A stretch of 64,000 nucleotides of DNA from Achromobacter insuavis (GCF_902859645.1 NZ_CADIJR010000027.1:1-64000); one strand, 5' to 3'. Numbered from the stretch's first letter, positions 25,288-35,364 are shown. Notes: a model not told the origin generated them from the letters alone. Translations and numbers: made by a program.

Positions 25288-26178
25288 TCAGTCCTGGTCG
25301 CGCTTGACCAGGTTGACGATGCTGGAGAAGTCCAGCCGGCCCGAGCCGCCCGCGCTGTGCAGCGAGTACAGGTTGCGCGCCAGCTCGCCCAGCGGGATCG
25401 AGGCGCGCGCCGACAGCGCCGCCTCGGCCGCCAGGCCCAGGTCCTTGAGCATCAGGTCGACGCCAAAGCCGCCGGCGTAGCCCTTGGAGGCCGGGGCGTG
25501 TTCCATCACGCCGGGCCACGGGTTGTACAGCTCGGTGGCCCAGTTGCGGCCCGAGCTCTTGGCGATGATGTCCGACAGCACCTTGGGATCGAGGCCGTTG
25601 GCCACGCCCAGCGCCAGCGCCTCGGAGGTGCCGGCCATGAGGATGCCGAGCAGCATGTTGTTGCAGATCTTGGCGACCTGGCCGGCGCCCGCCGGCCCCG
25701 CGTGGAAGATGTTCTTGCCCATCTTTTCCAGCACCGGGCGGGCGCGCTCCAGCGCGGCGGTCTGGCCGCCGACGATGAAGGTCAGCGTGCCCGCGGCCGC
25801 GCCGCCGGTGCCGCCGGAGACCGGCGCGTCGATCATGGCGATGCCGCGCACCTCGGCCGCCTGCGCCACCTTGCGGGCCGAGTCCGGCGCGATGGTGCTG
25901 CACTCGATGACGAGCGCGCTGGACGGGATCTTGCCCAGCAGGTCCTGGTCCAGGTACAGGCCTTCGACGTGCTTGCTGGCCGGCAACATCGAGATCACCA
26001 CCTCGGCGCCCTTGACCGCTTCGGCGGCCGACGCCGCCGACTTGGCGCCCACATCGGTCAAGACCTTGACCGCCGCCGGCACCAGGTCGAAGACCGTCAG
26101 GCTGTGGCCGGCCTTGACCAGATTCAGCGCCATGGGCGAGCCCATGTTGCCCAAACCGATAAACGCGATACTGCTCAT
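25288..26178 (-). CDS. mmsB: 3-hydroxyisobutyrate dehydrogenase
   Basis: A 296-residue NAD-dependent beta-hydroxyacid dehydrogenase. The N-terminal Rossmann motif FIGLGNMGSPMALNLVKAGH binds NAD. The substrate signature DAPVSGGTGGAAAGTL lies near residue 120, and the catalytic lysine is in GQVAKICNNMLLGI. It oxidises 3-hydroxyisobutyrate to methylmalonate semialdehyde in valine breakdown. Position downstream of acyl-CoA dehydrogenase and 3-hydroxyisobutyryl-CoA hydrolase genes supports this over other family members such as tartronate semialdehyde reductase. The next enzyme (mmsA) is not in the window. Confidence 0.92.
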   Translation of the reverse strand: MSSIAFIGLGNMGSPMALNLVKAGHSLTVFDLVPAAVKVLTDVGAKSAASAAEAVKGAEVVISMLPASKHVEGLYLDQDLLGKIPSSALVIECSTIAPDSARKVAQAAEVRGIAMIDAPVSGGTGGAAAGTLTFIVGGQTAALERARPVLEKMGKNIFHAGPAGAGQVAKICNNMLLGILMAGTSEALALGVANGLDPKVLSDIIAKSSGRNWATELYNPWPGVMEHAPASKGYAGGFGVDLMLKDLGLAAEAALSARASIPLGELARNLYSLHSAGGSGRLDFSSIVNLVKRDQD

Positions 26179-26258
26179 GATGTCCTGTCTCCTGTTGCTA
26201 TTGCTGTAGGTGTGAAATCAGTGTTGCGACGCGATGCCGGCCCGCTCTGCGGCGGACG

Positions 26259-27430
<1,172 letters not shown>

Positions 27431-27434
<4 letters not shown>

Positions 27435-28585
27435 CTTATGTCAGCTCCTTTTTCCAACAATTGGCGGGCAATGATCACGCGCATGATCTCGTTGGTGCCC
27501 TCCAGTATCTGATGTACGCGAGTATCGCGCACCAGACGCTCCAAGGGATAGTCCCGCAGGTATCCATAACCGCCGTGGATCTGTTGCGCGTCCAGGCATA
27601 TCTGGAAACCCATGTCGGTGGCGAAGCGCTTGGCCATGGCGCAGTAGGTGGCGGCGTCCGGCGCGCCGGCGTCCAGCTTGCAGGCCGCCAGCCGCACCAT
27701 CTGGCGCGCCGCCACCAGGTGGGTGGCCATGTCCGCCAGCTTGAACTGCAAAGCCTGGAATTCCGCCAGGCGGCGATTGAACTGGCGCCGCTCGTCCATG
27801 TAGCGGCGGGCCGCGTCCAGCGCGCCCTGGGCCGCGCCGACCGAGCAGGTGCCGATGTTGATGCGGCCGCCGTCCAGGCCCTTCATGGCGATCTTGAAGC
27901 CCTCGCCCTCCTCGCCCAGCAGGTTGCCGGCCGGCACGCGCACGTTCTCGAACACAATCGGACGGGTGGACTGGCTGTTCCAGCCCATCTTCTCTTCCTT
28001 GCGGCCGTAGCTGATGCCCTCGCTGTCGGCCGGGACGGCAAAGGCGCTGATGCCGCCCGCGCCCTCGCCGCCGCTGCGCGCCATCACCACCAGCAGGTCG
28101 GTGTCGCCGCCGCCCGAGATGAAGGCCTTGGCGCCGTTGAGCACGTAGTGGTCGCCCTGGCGCTGCGCCCGGGTCGACAGCGACGCGGCGTCGGAGCCGG
28201 CGCCCGGTTCGGTCAGGCAGTACGAGGCCAGCTTCTGGCCGCTGGCCAGCAGCGGCCCCCAGGCCTCGCGCAGGGCCGGCTGGCCCCACTTGCCGACCAT
28301 CCAGGTGGCCATGTTGTGGATCGTCAGGAACGCGGTGGTCGACGGGTCGACGGCGGCCATTTCCTCGAACACCAGGGTGGCGTCCAGGCGCGGCAGGCCC
28401 AGGCCGCCGATGTCCTCACTGGCGTAGATGGCGCAGAAGCCCATTTCGCCGGCGCGCGCGAAGGCCTCCTTGGGGAAGATGCCTTCGGCGTCCCAGTGCG
28501 CCGCGTGCGGCGCCAGTTCGCCTTCGGCGTAGTCGCGCGCGGCCTGCGCGAACGCGCGCTGCTCGTCGGTCAGTTCCAAGTCCAC
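27431..28585 (-). CDS. Acyl-CoA dehydrogenase, probably isobutyryl-CoA dehydrogenase
   Basis: A 384-residue FAD enzyme with the acyl-CoA dehydrogenase layout: N-terminal helices, the signature CLTEPGAGSDAASLSTRA, the middle barrel, and the C-terminal signature QIHGGYGYLRDYPLERLVRD. The catalytic glutamate is expected in QILEGTNEIMRVIIARQL. In the operon with 3-hydroxyisobutyryl-CoA hydrolase and mmsB, the likely substrate is isobutyryl-CoA (valine path). It is the first gene, and a palindromic ACGT-rich site lies about 85 bases before its start. Confidence 0.9.
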
Positions 28586-28668
28586 AGCCTGTCTCCTGAT
28601 GTCATCGGTATTGTCTGTTGGCGTTGCTGCCGTCTCGTGAACGTCAGCCAGGCCATTTTGACATGACG

Positions 28669-28684
28669 TTGACGTAAACGTAAG
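28669..28684 (-). promoter_or_regulatory. ACGT-rich operator-like site upstream of the valine operon
   Basis: TTGACGTAAACGTAAG lies 84 bases before the acyl-CoA dehydrogenase start; on the coding strand it reads CTTACGTTTACGTCAA. Such TTACG-T-TACG sites resemble those described for MerR-type LiuR regulators of branched-chain amino acid catabolism. The regulator gene is not in the window. The assignment is from memory of the motif and unproven. Confidence 0.45.
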
Positions 28685-28793
28685 GGTGCGGCGCCGTCAA
28701 TGTTACGCCGGAAGGACCGGCGCGATTTGTCCTGATGATGACAATGTGGCGGCCGCCCGCCCCGCCCGGGCGGCGCGCGCCCGGGGCCAGCCG

Positions 28794-29141
28794 CTAGAGC
28801 AGCCCGGCCGGACGCACCCGGCCGTTGCGGGCGGTCTTGGCGCGCCGATGCTCGGCGCGGCGGCGGCGCGATTCCTTGGGATCGAAGCTCAGTCCGCGAT
28901 AGATCTCGACGCGGTCGCCGTCGGCCAGCGGCGTGCCGGCCTCGACCACGCGGCCGAACACGCCCACGCCCCGCTCCCAGGGCTGGACCACCGGAAAGGC
29001 CTGGGCGAAACCGCTGGCGCGCAGGGCGTCGGCCACCGTCGCGCCGGCCGGCAGGCGCAGTTCGCGCAGCCAGACCTGGGCCGACAAGGCATAACAGACC
29101 GAGACCTCGATCTGGCCGGCGGCGGACGGCTCATTCGCCAT
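28794..29141 (-). CDS. rnfH: RnfH/UPF0125 family protein (RatB-like)
   Basis: A 115-residue ubiquitin-like beta-grasp protein. The core EVSVCYALSAQVWLRELRLP, the central VGVFGRVVEAGTPLADGDRV and the ending EIYRGLSFDPKESRRRRAE are family hallmarks. The tail is rich in arginine and longer than usual. The start (complement at 29139-29141) overlaps the end of the ratA-like gene by 11 bases, the same order as ratA-ratB next to smpB in Escherichia coli. Its biochemical role is not firmly known. Confidence 0.88.
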   Translation of the reverse strand: MANEPSAAGQIEVSVCYALSAQVWLRELRLPAGATVADALRASGFAQAFPVVQPWERGVGVFGRVVEAGTPLADGDRVEIYRGLSFDPKESRRRRAEHRRAKTARNGRVRPAGLL

Positions 29142-29565
29142 ACTTGGCCTGCGCGCGCTTGGTGAAGGAATCGATGAAGCTGGTGGCGATGCGGTTGAAC
29201 ACCGGCCCCACCACCATCTCCAGCGCCCGGTTGGAAAAGGCGTATTCCATGGTGAACAGCACCTTGCAGGCATCCTCGGCCAGCGGCTGGAACTCCCAGT
29301 GCCCCACCAGGCTGGAAAAGGGTCCGTCGACCAGTTCGAGGTCGATGCGGTCGGGGTAGACGTGCCGGTTGCGCGTGGTGAAGCGCTGCTTCATGCCCGC
29401 GAAACTGATCAGGATGGACGCCTGCATGCCGTGCTCGTCGCGGGTCTGCACCTCGGCGCCGCCACACCACGGCATGAACTCGGGGTACTTTTCCACGTCG
29501 GCGACCAGGTCGAACATCTGGGCGGCGCTGTAGGGCACCAGGACGGATCGCTGTACTTTGTGCAT
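29131..29565 (-). CDS. ratA: RatA/PasT-like START-domain (Coq10-type) protein
   Basis: A 144-residue SRPBCC/polyketide-cyclase fold protein starting MHKVQRSVLVPYSAAQMFDLVADVEKYPEF, as RatA homologues do; only the first part is quoted as motif: SAAQMFDLVADVEKYPEF. RatA was described as inhibiting 70S ribosome formation in E. coli, while the related Coq10 proteins bind ubiquinone; either role is possible here. It lies opposite smpB with 104 bases between the starts, a widely conserved arrangement, and overlaps rnfH downstream. Confidence 0.88.
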   Translation of the reverse strand: MHKVQRSVLVPYSAAQMFDLVADVEKYPEFMPWCGGAEVQTRDEHGMQASILISFAGMKQRFTTRNRHVYPDRIDLELVDGPFSSLVGHWEFQPLAEDACKVLFTMEYAFSNRALEMVVGPVFNRIATSFIDSFTKRAQAKYGE

Positions 29566-29669
29566 CGACTATCGCAAATGGCTAGAATGATAGGATTTTA
29601 CCGGCACTGCGCCGCCGGGGCGCAAACGAGCACAAACGAAGAACAAACGGGCATATTGGGCCCCACAAG

Positions 29670-30137
29670 ATGAGCATTATCGATAACCGCAAGGCCACGC
29701 ACGACTATTTCATCGAAGACCGCTACGAAGCCGGCCTGGTGCTCCAGGGCTGGGAAGTCAAGGCGATCCGCGATGGCCGCGTGCAGCTCAAGGAAAGCTA
29801 CGTCATCGTGCGCGATGGCGAACTCTACCTGCTGGGCATGCACGTCAGCCCCCTGCCCACCGCGTCCACCCACATCCATCCGGACGCCATGCGCACCCGC
29901 AAGCTGCTGCTCAAGGCCGAGGAAATCAGCAAGCTGATCGGCAAGGTCGAACAGCGCGGCTACACCCTGGTGCCGCTCAACCTGCACTACAAGAACGGCC
30001 GCATCAAGCTCGATTTCGCCCTGGGCCGCGGCAAGAAGCTGTTCGACAAGCGCGACACGGCCCGCGAAAAGGACTGGCAGCGCGAAAAAGAACGCATCAT
30101 GAAGCACGACACCCGCGCCTCGCGCAAGGACAGCTGA
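29670..30137 (+). CDS. smpB: SsrA-binding protein SmpB
   Basis: A 155-residue RNA-binding protein that delivers tmRNA to stalled ribosomes. The OB-barrel core contains [20 protein letters not shown] and [15 protein letters not shown]. The basic C-terminal tail ([20 protein letters not shown]) inserts into the mRNA channel in known structures. Length fits the family. A TAGAAT -10-like box lies upstream at about 29583. It is divergent from ratA; the tmRNA gene itself is not in the window. Confidence 0.97.
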   Translation: MSIIDNRKATHDYFIEDRYEAGLVLQGWEVKAIRDGRVQLKESYVIVRDGELYLLGMHVSPLPTASTHIHPDAMRTRKLLLKAEEISKLIGKVEQRGYTLVPLNLHYKNGRIKLDFALGRGKKLFDKRDTAREKDWQREKERIMKHDTRASRKDS

Positions 30138-30153
30138 CCCCCGCCTCGCGGCA

Positions 30154-31344
30154 TCAGGCCGCCACCGGCAGCGGCGGCGGCTCGACCAGGCTCACGCCCG
30201 GTCCCGTCACCCGGTTGCGGCCGCCCTGCTTGGCCGCGTACAGCATGCGGTCGGCGCGCTCGAAAAAGGCCTGCAGGTTCTCGCCCGGCAGCCAGTCCGC
30301 CACCCCGGCGCTGAAGGTATAGGCGATGGTACTGCCGCCATGCGCGCACGGCGTGCGCCGCACCGAATCGAGCAGCCGGTCCGCCACCTCCATCACCGCA
30401 TCGCTGCGCATGTCGGCGAACAGCACGCTGAATTCCTCGCCCCCCACCCGGCCCACGTGGTCGCCGGTGCGCAGCGTGGCCGTGGCCAGCAGGCCGAAAT
30501 GGCGCAGCACCGCGTCGCCGGCGGCATGGCCGTGGGTGTCGTTGATGCGCTTGAAATGGTCGATGTCCAGCACCATCAGCGTCAGCGGCCGGCGCGTGCG
30601 CAGGGCGTGGGCGCAGTAGCGCTCGCCCTGCAGCCACCAGGCCTTGCGCGACATCAGCCCGGTCAGGAAATCGGTGCTGGCCTCCTGCTCGCGGTCGGCC
30701 AGCATGCGGTCATGGATGATCATGATGGTGCCCAGCGACAGGCACGGCATCGCCAGCACGCCCAGCGTCATGAACAGAATGTTCCAGGCGGTCGGCTGCA
30801 GCAGGAAATCGGCGTGGGCCACGCCGGAGGCGAACAGCGCCACGCGCAGCGCGCAGGTCACGCCCGAGATCATCGCCACCGACCAGACGAAGTAGTAGCT
30901 GTAGCGCGAGCGGTTGGCCGGCCGGCCCTGCCACACCGCCGCGGCCACCGCGAACATGAAGCCCATCTGCAGCGCCGACATGGCCACGATGCGCGGCGCG
31001 ACCTGGCTGTCCAGGTAGGTGTAGCCCACCAGCACCAGCCAGGCGGTGGCGCAGGCCAGGCCCATCAGGTGGCGCGGCAGGCGCTGCCCCAGGAGGCGCC
31101 GCAGGCCGGTGTAATAGGCGCACAGCGCCAGGCTGACCAGCATGTTGGGCAGCAGGATCGACAGCCAGCGCGGCGCCTCGGTGGCCTGCAGCCCGAATAA
31201 AAAAAACGCCAACAGCGTGAGCAGGTTGGCGCGTATGGTTTCGCGGATCCCCGCCATGCCGCTGCGCGCCAGGGATCCCAGCACGCAGAGCGACAGCACT
31301 CCCGTCAGTACTGCGATCAACAGCAAATGCACGGGAGCAATCAT
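30154..31344 (-). CDS. Membrane-bound diguanylate cyclase (GGDEF)
   Basis: A 396-residue protein. The N-terminal half (residues about 1-205) has six or more hydrophobic helices and no recognised sensor name. The C-terminal GGDEF domain begins at TDFLTGLMSRKAWW and carries the active motif GGEEF in HVGRVGGEEFSVLFAD. An inhibitory I-site RxxD (RTGD) lies exactly five residues before it, so product feedback is expected. It should make cyclic di-GMP from two GTP. It is 26 bases downstream of the qmcA-like gene and probably shares its transcript. Confidence 0.92.
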   Translation of the reverse strand: MIAPVHLLLIAVLTGVLSLCVLGSLARSGMAGIRETIRANLLTLLAFFLFGLQATEAPRWLSILLPNMLVSLALCAYYTGLRRLLGQRLPRHLMGLACATAWLVLVGYTYLDSQVAPRIVAMSALQMGFMFAVAAAVWQGRPANRSRYSYYFVWSVAMISGVTCALRVALFASGVAHADFLLQPTAWNILFMTLGVLAMPCLSLGTIMIIHDRMLADREQEASTDFLTGLMSRKAWWLQGERYCAHALRTRRPLTLMVLDIDHFKRINDTHGHAAGDAVLRHFGLLATATLRTGDHVGRVGGEEFSVLFADMRSDAVMEVADRLLDSVRRTPCAHGGSTIAYTFSAGVADWLPGENLQAFFERADRMLYAAKQGGRNRVTGPGVSLVEPPPLPVAA

Positions 31345-31370
31345 GGGCGGGGCGCCTCACGGCGCGCGGT

Positions 31371-32297
31371 TCAGCTGTTGCGGGTGGATTTGACGATGGT
31401 CATGGCCGAGGCGATCATGCCGCCCACGTCCGCCAGATTGGCCGGCAGGATCAGGGTGTTGCCTTCCTTGGCCACGTTGCCGAAGGCCTCGACGTAGCGC
31501 TCGGCCACCTTCAGGTTGACCGCTTCCATGCCGCCGGGCTGGCGCACCGCGTCGGCCACCTGCGTAATGGCCTTGGCGGTGGCTTCCGCGATGGCCAGCA
31601 CGGCAGCGGCTTCACCCTGCGCCTGGTTGATCTGGGCCTGCTTCTCGCCTTCCGAGCGGGCGATGGCGGCTTCGCGTTCGCCGGTGGCGATATTGATCTG
31701 TTCCTGGCGGCGGCCTTCCGAGGCCGCGATCAGCGCGCGCTTTTCACGCTCGGCGGTGATCTGCGCCTGCATCGAGCGCAGGATCTCGTTGGGCGGCGTC
31801 AAATCCTTGATTTCATAGCGCAGCACCTTCACGCCCCAGTTCAGCGCGGCCTCGTCGAGCGAGGACACGATGGTGCTGTTGATGGCGTCGCGTTCCTCGA
31901 AGGTGCGGTCCAGTTCCATCTTGCCGATCACCGAGCGCAGCGTGGTCTGCGCCAGCTGCGTGATGGCCGAGATGTAGTTGGACGAGCCGTACGAGGCGCG
32001 CATCGGGTCGGTCACCTGGAAGTACAGCACGCCGTCCACCTGCAATTGGGTGTTGTCGCGCGTGATGCAGACCTGGCTCGGCACGTCCAGCGGGATTTCC
32101 TTGAGCGAGTGCTTGTAGGAAACGCGCTCGATGAACGGGATCACGAAGCCGGCGCCCGGCGACAGTACGCGGTCGAACTTGCCCAGCCGCTCGACCACCC
32201 AGGCGTGCTGCTGGGGGACGATGGCGATCGCCCTGATGACGATCAGGATCGCCAGCGCGACGATGACGAGCAGGACGATGGTGGAGTTATCGATCAT
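31371..32297 (-). CDS. qmcA: SPFH/Band-7 (stomatin-like) protein, QmcA type
   Basis: A 308-residue protein with one N-terminal membrane helix (TIVLLVIVALAILIVIRAIA). The SPFH domain follows (AWVVERLGKFDRVLSPGAGF, then TLRSVIGKMELDRTFEERDA), and a long alanine/glutamate-rich coiled coil (residues about 190-250, EGEKQAQINQAQGEAAAVLA). It forms oligomeric rings or scaffolds in the inner membrane and is linked to membrane protein quality control. The preceding gene encodes its usual partner, an NfeD protein. The symbol is by analogy with E. coli qmcA. Confidence 0.88.
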   Translation of the reverse strand: MIDNSTIVLLVIVALAILIVIRAIAIVPQQHAWVVERLGKFDRVLSPGAGFVIPFIERVSYKHSLKEIPLDVPSQVCITRDNTQLQVDGVLYFQVTDPMRASYGSSNYISAITQLAQTTLRSVIGKMELDRTFEERDAINSTIVSSLDEAALNWGVKVLRYEIKDLTPPNEILRSMQAQITAEREKRALIAASEGRRQEQINIATGEREAAIARSEGEKQAQINQAQGEAAAVLAIAEATAKAITQVADAVRQPGGMEAVNLKVAERYVEAFGNVAKEGNTLILPANLADVGGMIASAMTIVKSTRNS

Positions 32298-32447
32298 GGT
32301 GTGGTGCCTCTTCTGGGGTGAATGCGGTGACGCGCCTGCCCGCGAAAGTCAGGGCGCCTGCTGCGGCCGGCCCGTCTGCGCGGGTCCGGGTCCTGCCTCG
32401 GGACGGGCCGGCGCGGCCAGGCTCCAAGCCCGCCACGCCGCCACGCC

Positions 32448-32888
32448 CTAGCGCGTGGCGCCGGTCGCGTCCCCCTTCGGAGTCAGGACCAGGCGCGTGC
32501 CGCGCATTTCGGTGATGATGTGTTCGCCGCCGTGGGCCGGCTGCCCCTCGGCCAGTTCCGCCTGCCAGTGCGCGCCGCGGTACCAGACGCGCGCGTTGCC
32601 GTCCTGGCTCCAGGCTTCCACCTTGACGGTCTGGCCGATGTCCAGGTTGACGTCGGCGTTGCGGGACGCGTCGACCTCGCGCTTTTTCAGGACGCGCGTC
32701 TTGCGCAGGACCAGCAGGCCCAGCAGCAGCACGACGCCGCACGCCACCAGCTGCCATTCCAGGCCCGCCAGCAGCCAGGCGGCGACACCGCCCGCGGCCA
32801 ATCCCAGCGCCACCAGCAGCAAGTAGAAGGTTCCCGTCGCCAGTTCGCCTATGAGCGCCAGCGCGGCCAGCCCTAACCAAATCCACAT
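32448..32888 (-). CDS. NfeD-family membrane protein
   Basis: A 146-residue protein with about three N-terminal membrane helices (MWIWLGLAALALIGELATG, then a VACGVVLLLGLLVLRKTR stretch) and a C-terminal OB-fold domain (residues about 80-140, DIGQTVKVEAWSQDGNARVW, then YRGAHWQAEL), the short NfeD1b form. NfeD proteins partner SPFH proteins; the stomatin-like gene follows 150 bases downstream. The start is the ATG complementary to 32886-32888; a longer upstream extension lacks a membrane character. E. coli YbbK-type NfeD is a close analogue. Confidence 0.87.
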   Translation of the reverse strand: MWIWLGLAALALIGELATGTFYLLLVALGLAAGGVAAWLLAGLEWQLVACGVVLLLGLLVLRKTRVLKKREVDASRNADVNLDIGQTVKVEAWSQDGNARVWYRGAHWQAELAEGQPAHGGEHIITEMRGTRLVLTPKGDATGATR

Positions 32889-33043
32889 AGTTACGTTCGC
32901 CTGAAAGGATGAGTCGGTCAGCGGATTGTACGTATTTCCATGACGCCGCGGTGACACCCCCGCCGCCCCTGGACAATCGCCTGGATTATGATGTGCGCTG
33001 GCTGCCGTCCCCGGCCGCTGGCATTTTCCACGCACACACCCCA

Positions 33044-33781
33044 ATGACCGCTGCAATCTCCTCCGCCCGCCCCGTCCTCATCCTGCACACGGGCGACCCG
33101 GACGATACGCTCAAAAGCCAGTTCGGTGGCTATGCCGAGCAGCTGGCGCGGGCCTCCGGCCTGACGCCCGACGCCCTTGAAGTGGTCGCCGTCCACGCCG
33201 GCGAACGCCCGCGCGCGCCGGACCAGTACCGCGCCGCCCTGATCACCGGCTCGCCCGCCATGGTCACCGACCTGGAACCCTGGAGCGAAGACACCGCCGC
33301 CTGGCTGCGCGAGGCCGCCGCGGCCGGCCTGCCGATGTTCGGCATCTGCTACGGCCACCAGTTGCTGGCGCACGCCCTGGGCGGCAAGGTGGGCTACAAC
33401 CCCGCCGGCCGCGAAGTCGGCACCCAGACGGTCGAACTGCTGCCCGCTGCCGCCGGCGACAAGCTGCTGGCCGGCCTGCCGCCCACCTTCCCGGCGCAGA
33501 TGCTGCATGCGCAGACCGTGCTGCAATTGCCGCCCGGCGCGGCCGTGCTGGCGCGTTCCGACCTGGACCCGCACCAGATGATCCGCATCGGCCGCAACAT
33601 CTTCTCGACCCAGTTCCACCCCGAATTCGGCCCCGATTTCGTGCGCGCCCACCTCGAACGCTTCGGCCGCCGCTACGCCGCCGAGAACCTCGACGTGCCC
33701 GGCCTGTCCGCCAACGTGCGCGCCACCCCGGTGTCGGGCGAACTGGTGCGCCGCTTCCTGGACGCCTACGCGCTGGCCTGA
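33044..33781 (+). CDS. Class I glutamine amidotransferase (GMP synthase-like) protein
   Basis: A 245-residue single-domain glutamine amidotransferase. The nucleophile elbow GICYGHQLLAHALGGKVG (Cys near residue 104) and the catalytic His in FSTQFHPEFGPDF (near residue 195) are both present. There is no synthetase domain, so it is one of the stand-alone relatives of GuaA whose substrates include gamma-glutamyl compounds. The ATG at 33044 is preferred: an in-frame extension from 32909 adds 45 residues with no homology and overlaps the promoter region. The preceding gene is divergent (nfeD). Confidence 0.82.
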   Translation: MTAAISSARPVLILHTGDPDDTLKSQFGGYAEQLARASGLTPDALEVVAVHAGERPRAPDQYRAALITGSPAMVTDLEPWSEDTAAWLREAAAAGLPMFGICYGHQLLAHALGGKVGYNPAGREVGTQTVELLPAAAGDKLLAGLPPTFPAQMLHAQTVLQLPPGAAVLARSDLDPHQMIRIGRNIFSTQFHPEFGPDFVRAHLERFGRRYAAENLDVPGLSANVRATPVSGELVRRFLDAYALA

Positions 33782-33892
33782 GGCCCGGGCCTGGGGCGCG
33801 AGCCGCCCCCGGCAACAACCGGAGTGCGGCGCGGGCCGGCCTTTGAGAACATTGTCGAAAGCGCGCAAACCGGCGCGCCCCTGGAGCCCGAC

Positions 33893-34735
33893 ATGACCCA
33901 CGCCGCCCCCTTGAGCAAACAGCACGCCGCCGCCGTCGAACGCGCCTGCCGGGCGCTGGAGGCCGAGCAGCCGCCCGACCTGAACACGCTGGCCGAACAG
34001 GCCGGCATGAGCCGCTTCCACTTCCACCGCATCTTCAAGGCGGCCACCGGCATCACGCCCAAGGCCTACGCCAACGCGCTGCGCGCCGACCGCGCCCGCC
34101 AGCAGTTGCGCCAGAGCGCCAGCGTCACCGACGCCATGTACGGCGCCGGCTTCAACTCCAGCGGCCGCTTCTACGAGGCCGCGCCGGCCATCCTCGGCAT
34201 GACGCCCACCGCCTTCCGCAAGGACGGCGAAGGCGTCGAGATCCGCTTCGCCGTGGGCCAGTGCGCGCTCGGCGCGCTGCTGGTGGCGGCCAGCGACACC
34301 GGCATCTGCGAAATCGCGCTGCACGAGGATCCCGAACAGCTGGTGCGCAACCTGCAGGACCGCTTCAAGGCGGCCCGGCTGATCGGCGCCGACCAGGAAT
34401 TCGAGCAATGGATGGCGGCGGTGGTCGGTTTCGTCGAGAACCCCTCGGTGGGCCTGCACCTGCCGCTGGACGTGCGCGGCACCGCCTTCCAGCGCCGCGT
34501 CTGGGAGGCGCTGCGCGAGATCCCGGTGGGCACCACCGTCACCTACACCGACGTCGCCGAACGCATCGGCTCGCCGCGTTCGGTGCGCGCGGTGGCGCGG
34601 GCCTGCGCCACTAACAACATCGCGCTGGCCATCCCCTGCCATCGCGTGGTGCGCACCGACGGCTCGCTGGCCGGCTACCGCTGGGGCATCGAGCGCAAGC
34701 GCGAACTGATCGAGCGCGAGGCCAAGGCGGCCTGA
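33893..34735 (+). CDS. Ada-like fusion: AraC HTH + methylated-DNA-cysteine methyltransferase
   Basis: A 280-residue protein. Residues about 10-105 are an AraC-type DNA-binding domain (SRFHFHRIFKAATGITPKAY). Residues about 110-280 are an O6-methylguanine-DNA methyltransferase with the active-site PCHRV in NNIALAIPCHRVVRTDGSLAG. It lacks the N-terminal zinc domain whose cysteine takes methyl groups from phosphotriesters in full Ada, so activation by that route is missing. It probably removes methyl groups from O6-guanine irreversibly and may regulate genes by the HTH. The ATG at 33893 follows GGAGCCCGAC. Confidence 0.9.
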   Translation: MTHAAPLSKQHAAAVERACRALEAEQPPDLNTLAEQAGMSRFHFHRIFKAATGITPKAYANALRADRARQQLRQSASVTDAMYGAGFNSSGRFYEAAPAILGMTPTAFRKDGEGVEIRFAVGQCALGALLVAASDTGICEIALHEDPEQLVRNLQDRFKAARLIGADQEFEQWMAAVVGFVENPSVGLHLPLDVRGTAFQRRVWEALREIPVGTTVTYTDVAERIGSPRSVRAVARACATNNIALAIPCHRVVRTDGSLAGYRWGIERKRELIEREAKAA

Positions 34736-34791
34736 AGGACATGGCCCGCGTCCTTGCCAGGGGCGCTGCGCGGCACGGATGGCAAGCCCGC

Positions 34792-34832
34792 TATAATTGA
34801 GAACAGTTGTCAATCGTATTTGACTGTTCTCA
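34792..34832 (+). promoter_or_regulatory. Consensus -10 box overlapping a 10-base palindrome, likely Fur-controlled sigma-factor promoter
   Basis: A perfect TATAAT (34792-34797) is immediately followed by the inverted repeat TGAGAACAGT (34798-34807) / ACTGTTCTCA (34823-34832), with a nested GTCAA/TTGAC. TGAGAACAGTTGTCA matches the Fur-type TGAGAATCATTATCA at 11 of 15 positions. Lying 29-69 bases before the sigma factor start, it fits iron repression of a fecI-type gene. No good -35 box is seen. Confidence 0.6.
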
Positions 34833-34860
34833 CGCGGGCTTTCTCGCCCGCCGGCCTGCC

Positions 34861-35364
34861 ATGAACGTGCCTGTTGGCGACATCTCCGCCCTCTACCAAG
34901 CCGAAGTGCGGCGCCTGCGCGCCATCGTGCGCCGTATCGTCGGCAGCCAGGGCGCGGCCGAGGACGTCGTGCAGCAGGCCTTCACCAATTTGCTGCGCAT
35001 GGGCGCCCAGCGCGCCCAGGTCAATGCCGGCTACATCACCCGGGCGGCCCACAACCTGGCCCTCAACCACCTGCGCGATGCGCGCCGCCGCGCCGAGGTG
35101 GAGTTGACCGGCCTGGAACTGGACCACCTCCCCGACTCCCGCCCCACGCCGGAAATGATCGTGATGTACCGGCGCGAGCTGCATCGCCTGCTGGAGGCCA
35201 TCGCGGCGCTGCCTGAACGCCGCCGCCAGGCCTTCGTGCTCAAGCGCATCGAAGGCCTGTCCTATGACGAGATCGCCGAACGCATGGGCACCAGCCGCAA
35301 TACCGTGATCTCGCAGGTCGTGGCCGCCATGGCGCAGCTGGACGCCTCGCTGGAGCCCGCCTGA
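34861..35364 (+). CDS. ECF sigma factor, FecI type (iron-starvation)
   Basis: A 167-residue sigma-70 family factor. Region 2 has ISALYQAEVRRLRAIVRRIV and AAEDVVQQAFTNLLRM. Region 4 has PERRRQAFVLKRIEGLSYDE and IAERMGTSRNTVISQVV. The start ATG at 34861 is chosen over a TTG at 34807 that lies inside the upstream palindrome. It is followed 3 bases later by a FecR-like gene, then an STN-domain receptor, the standard cell-surface signalling order. It should direct RNA polymerase to the receptor promoter when the ferric siderophore is bound outside. Confidence 0.92.
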   Translation: MNVPVGDISALYQAEVRRLRAIVRRIVGSQGAAEDVVQQAFTNLLRMGAQRAQVNAGYITRAAHNLALNHLRDARRRAEVELTGLELDHLPDSRPTPEMIVMYRRELHRLLEAIAALPERRRQAFVLKRIEGLSYDEIAERMGTSRNTVISQVVAAMAQLDASLEPA

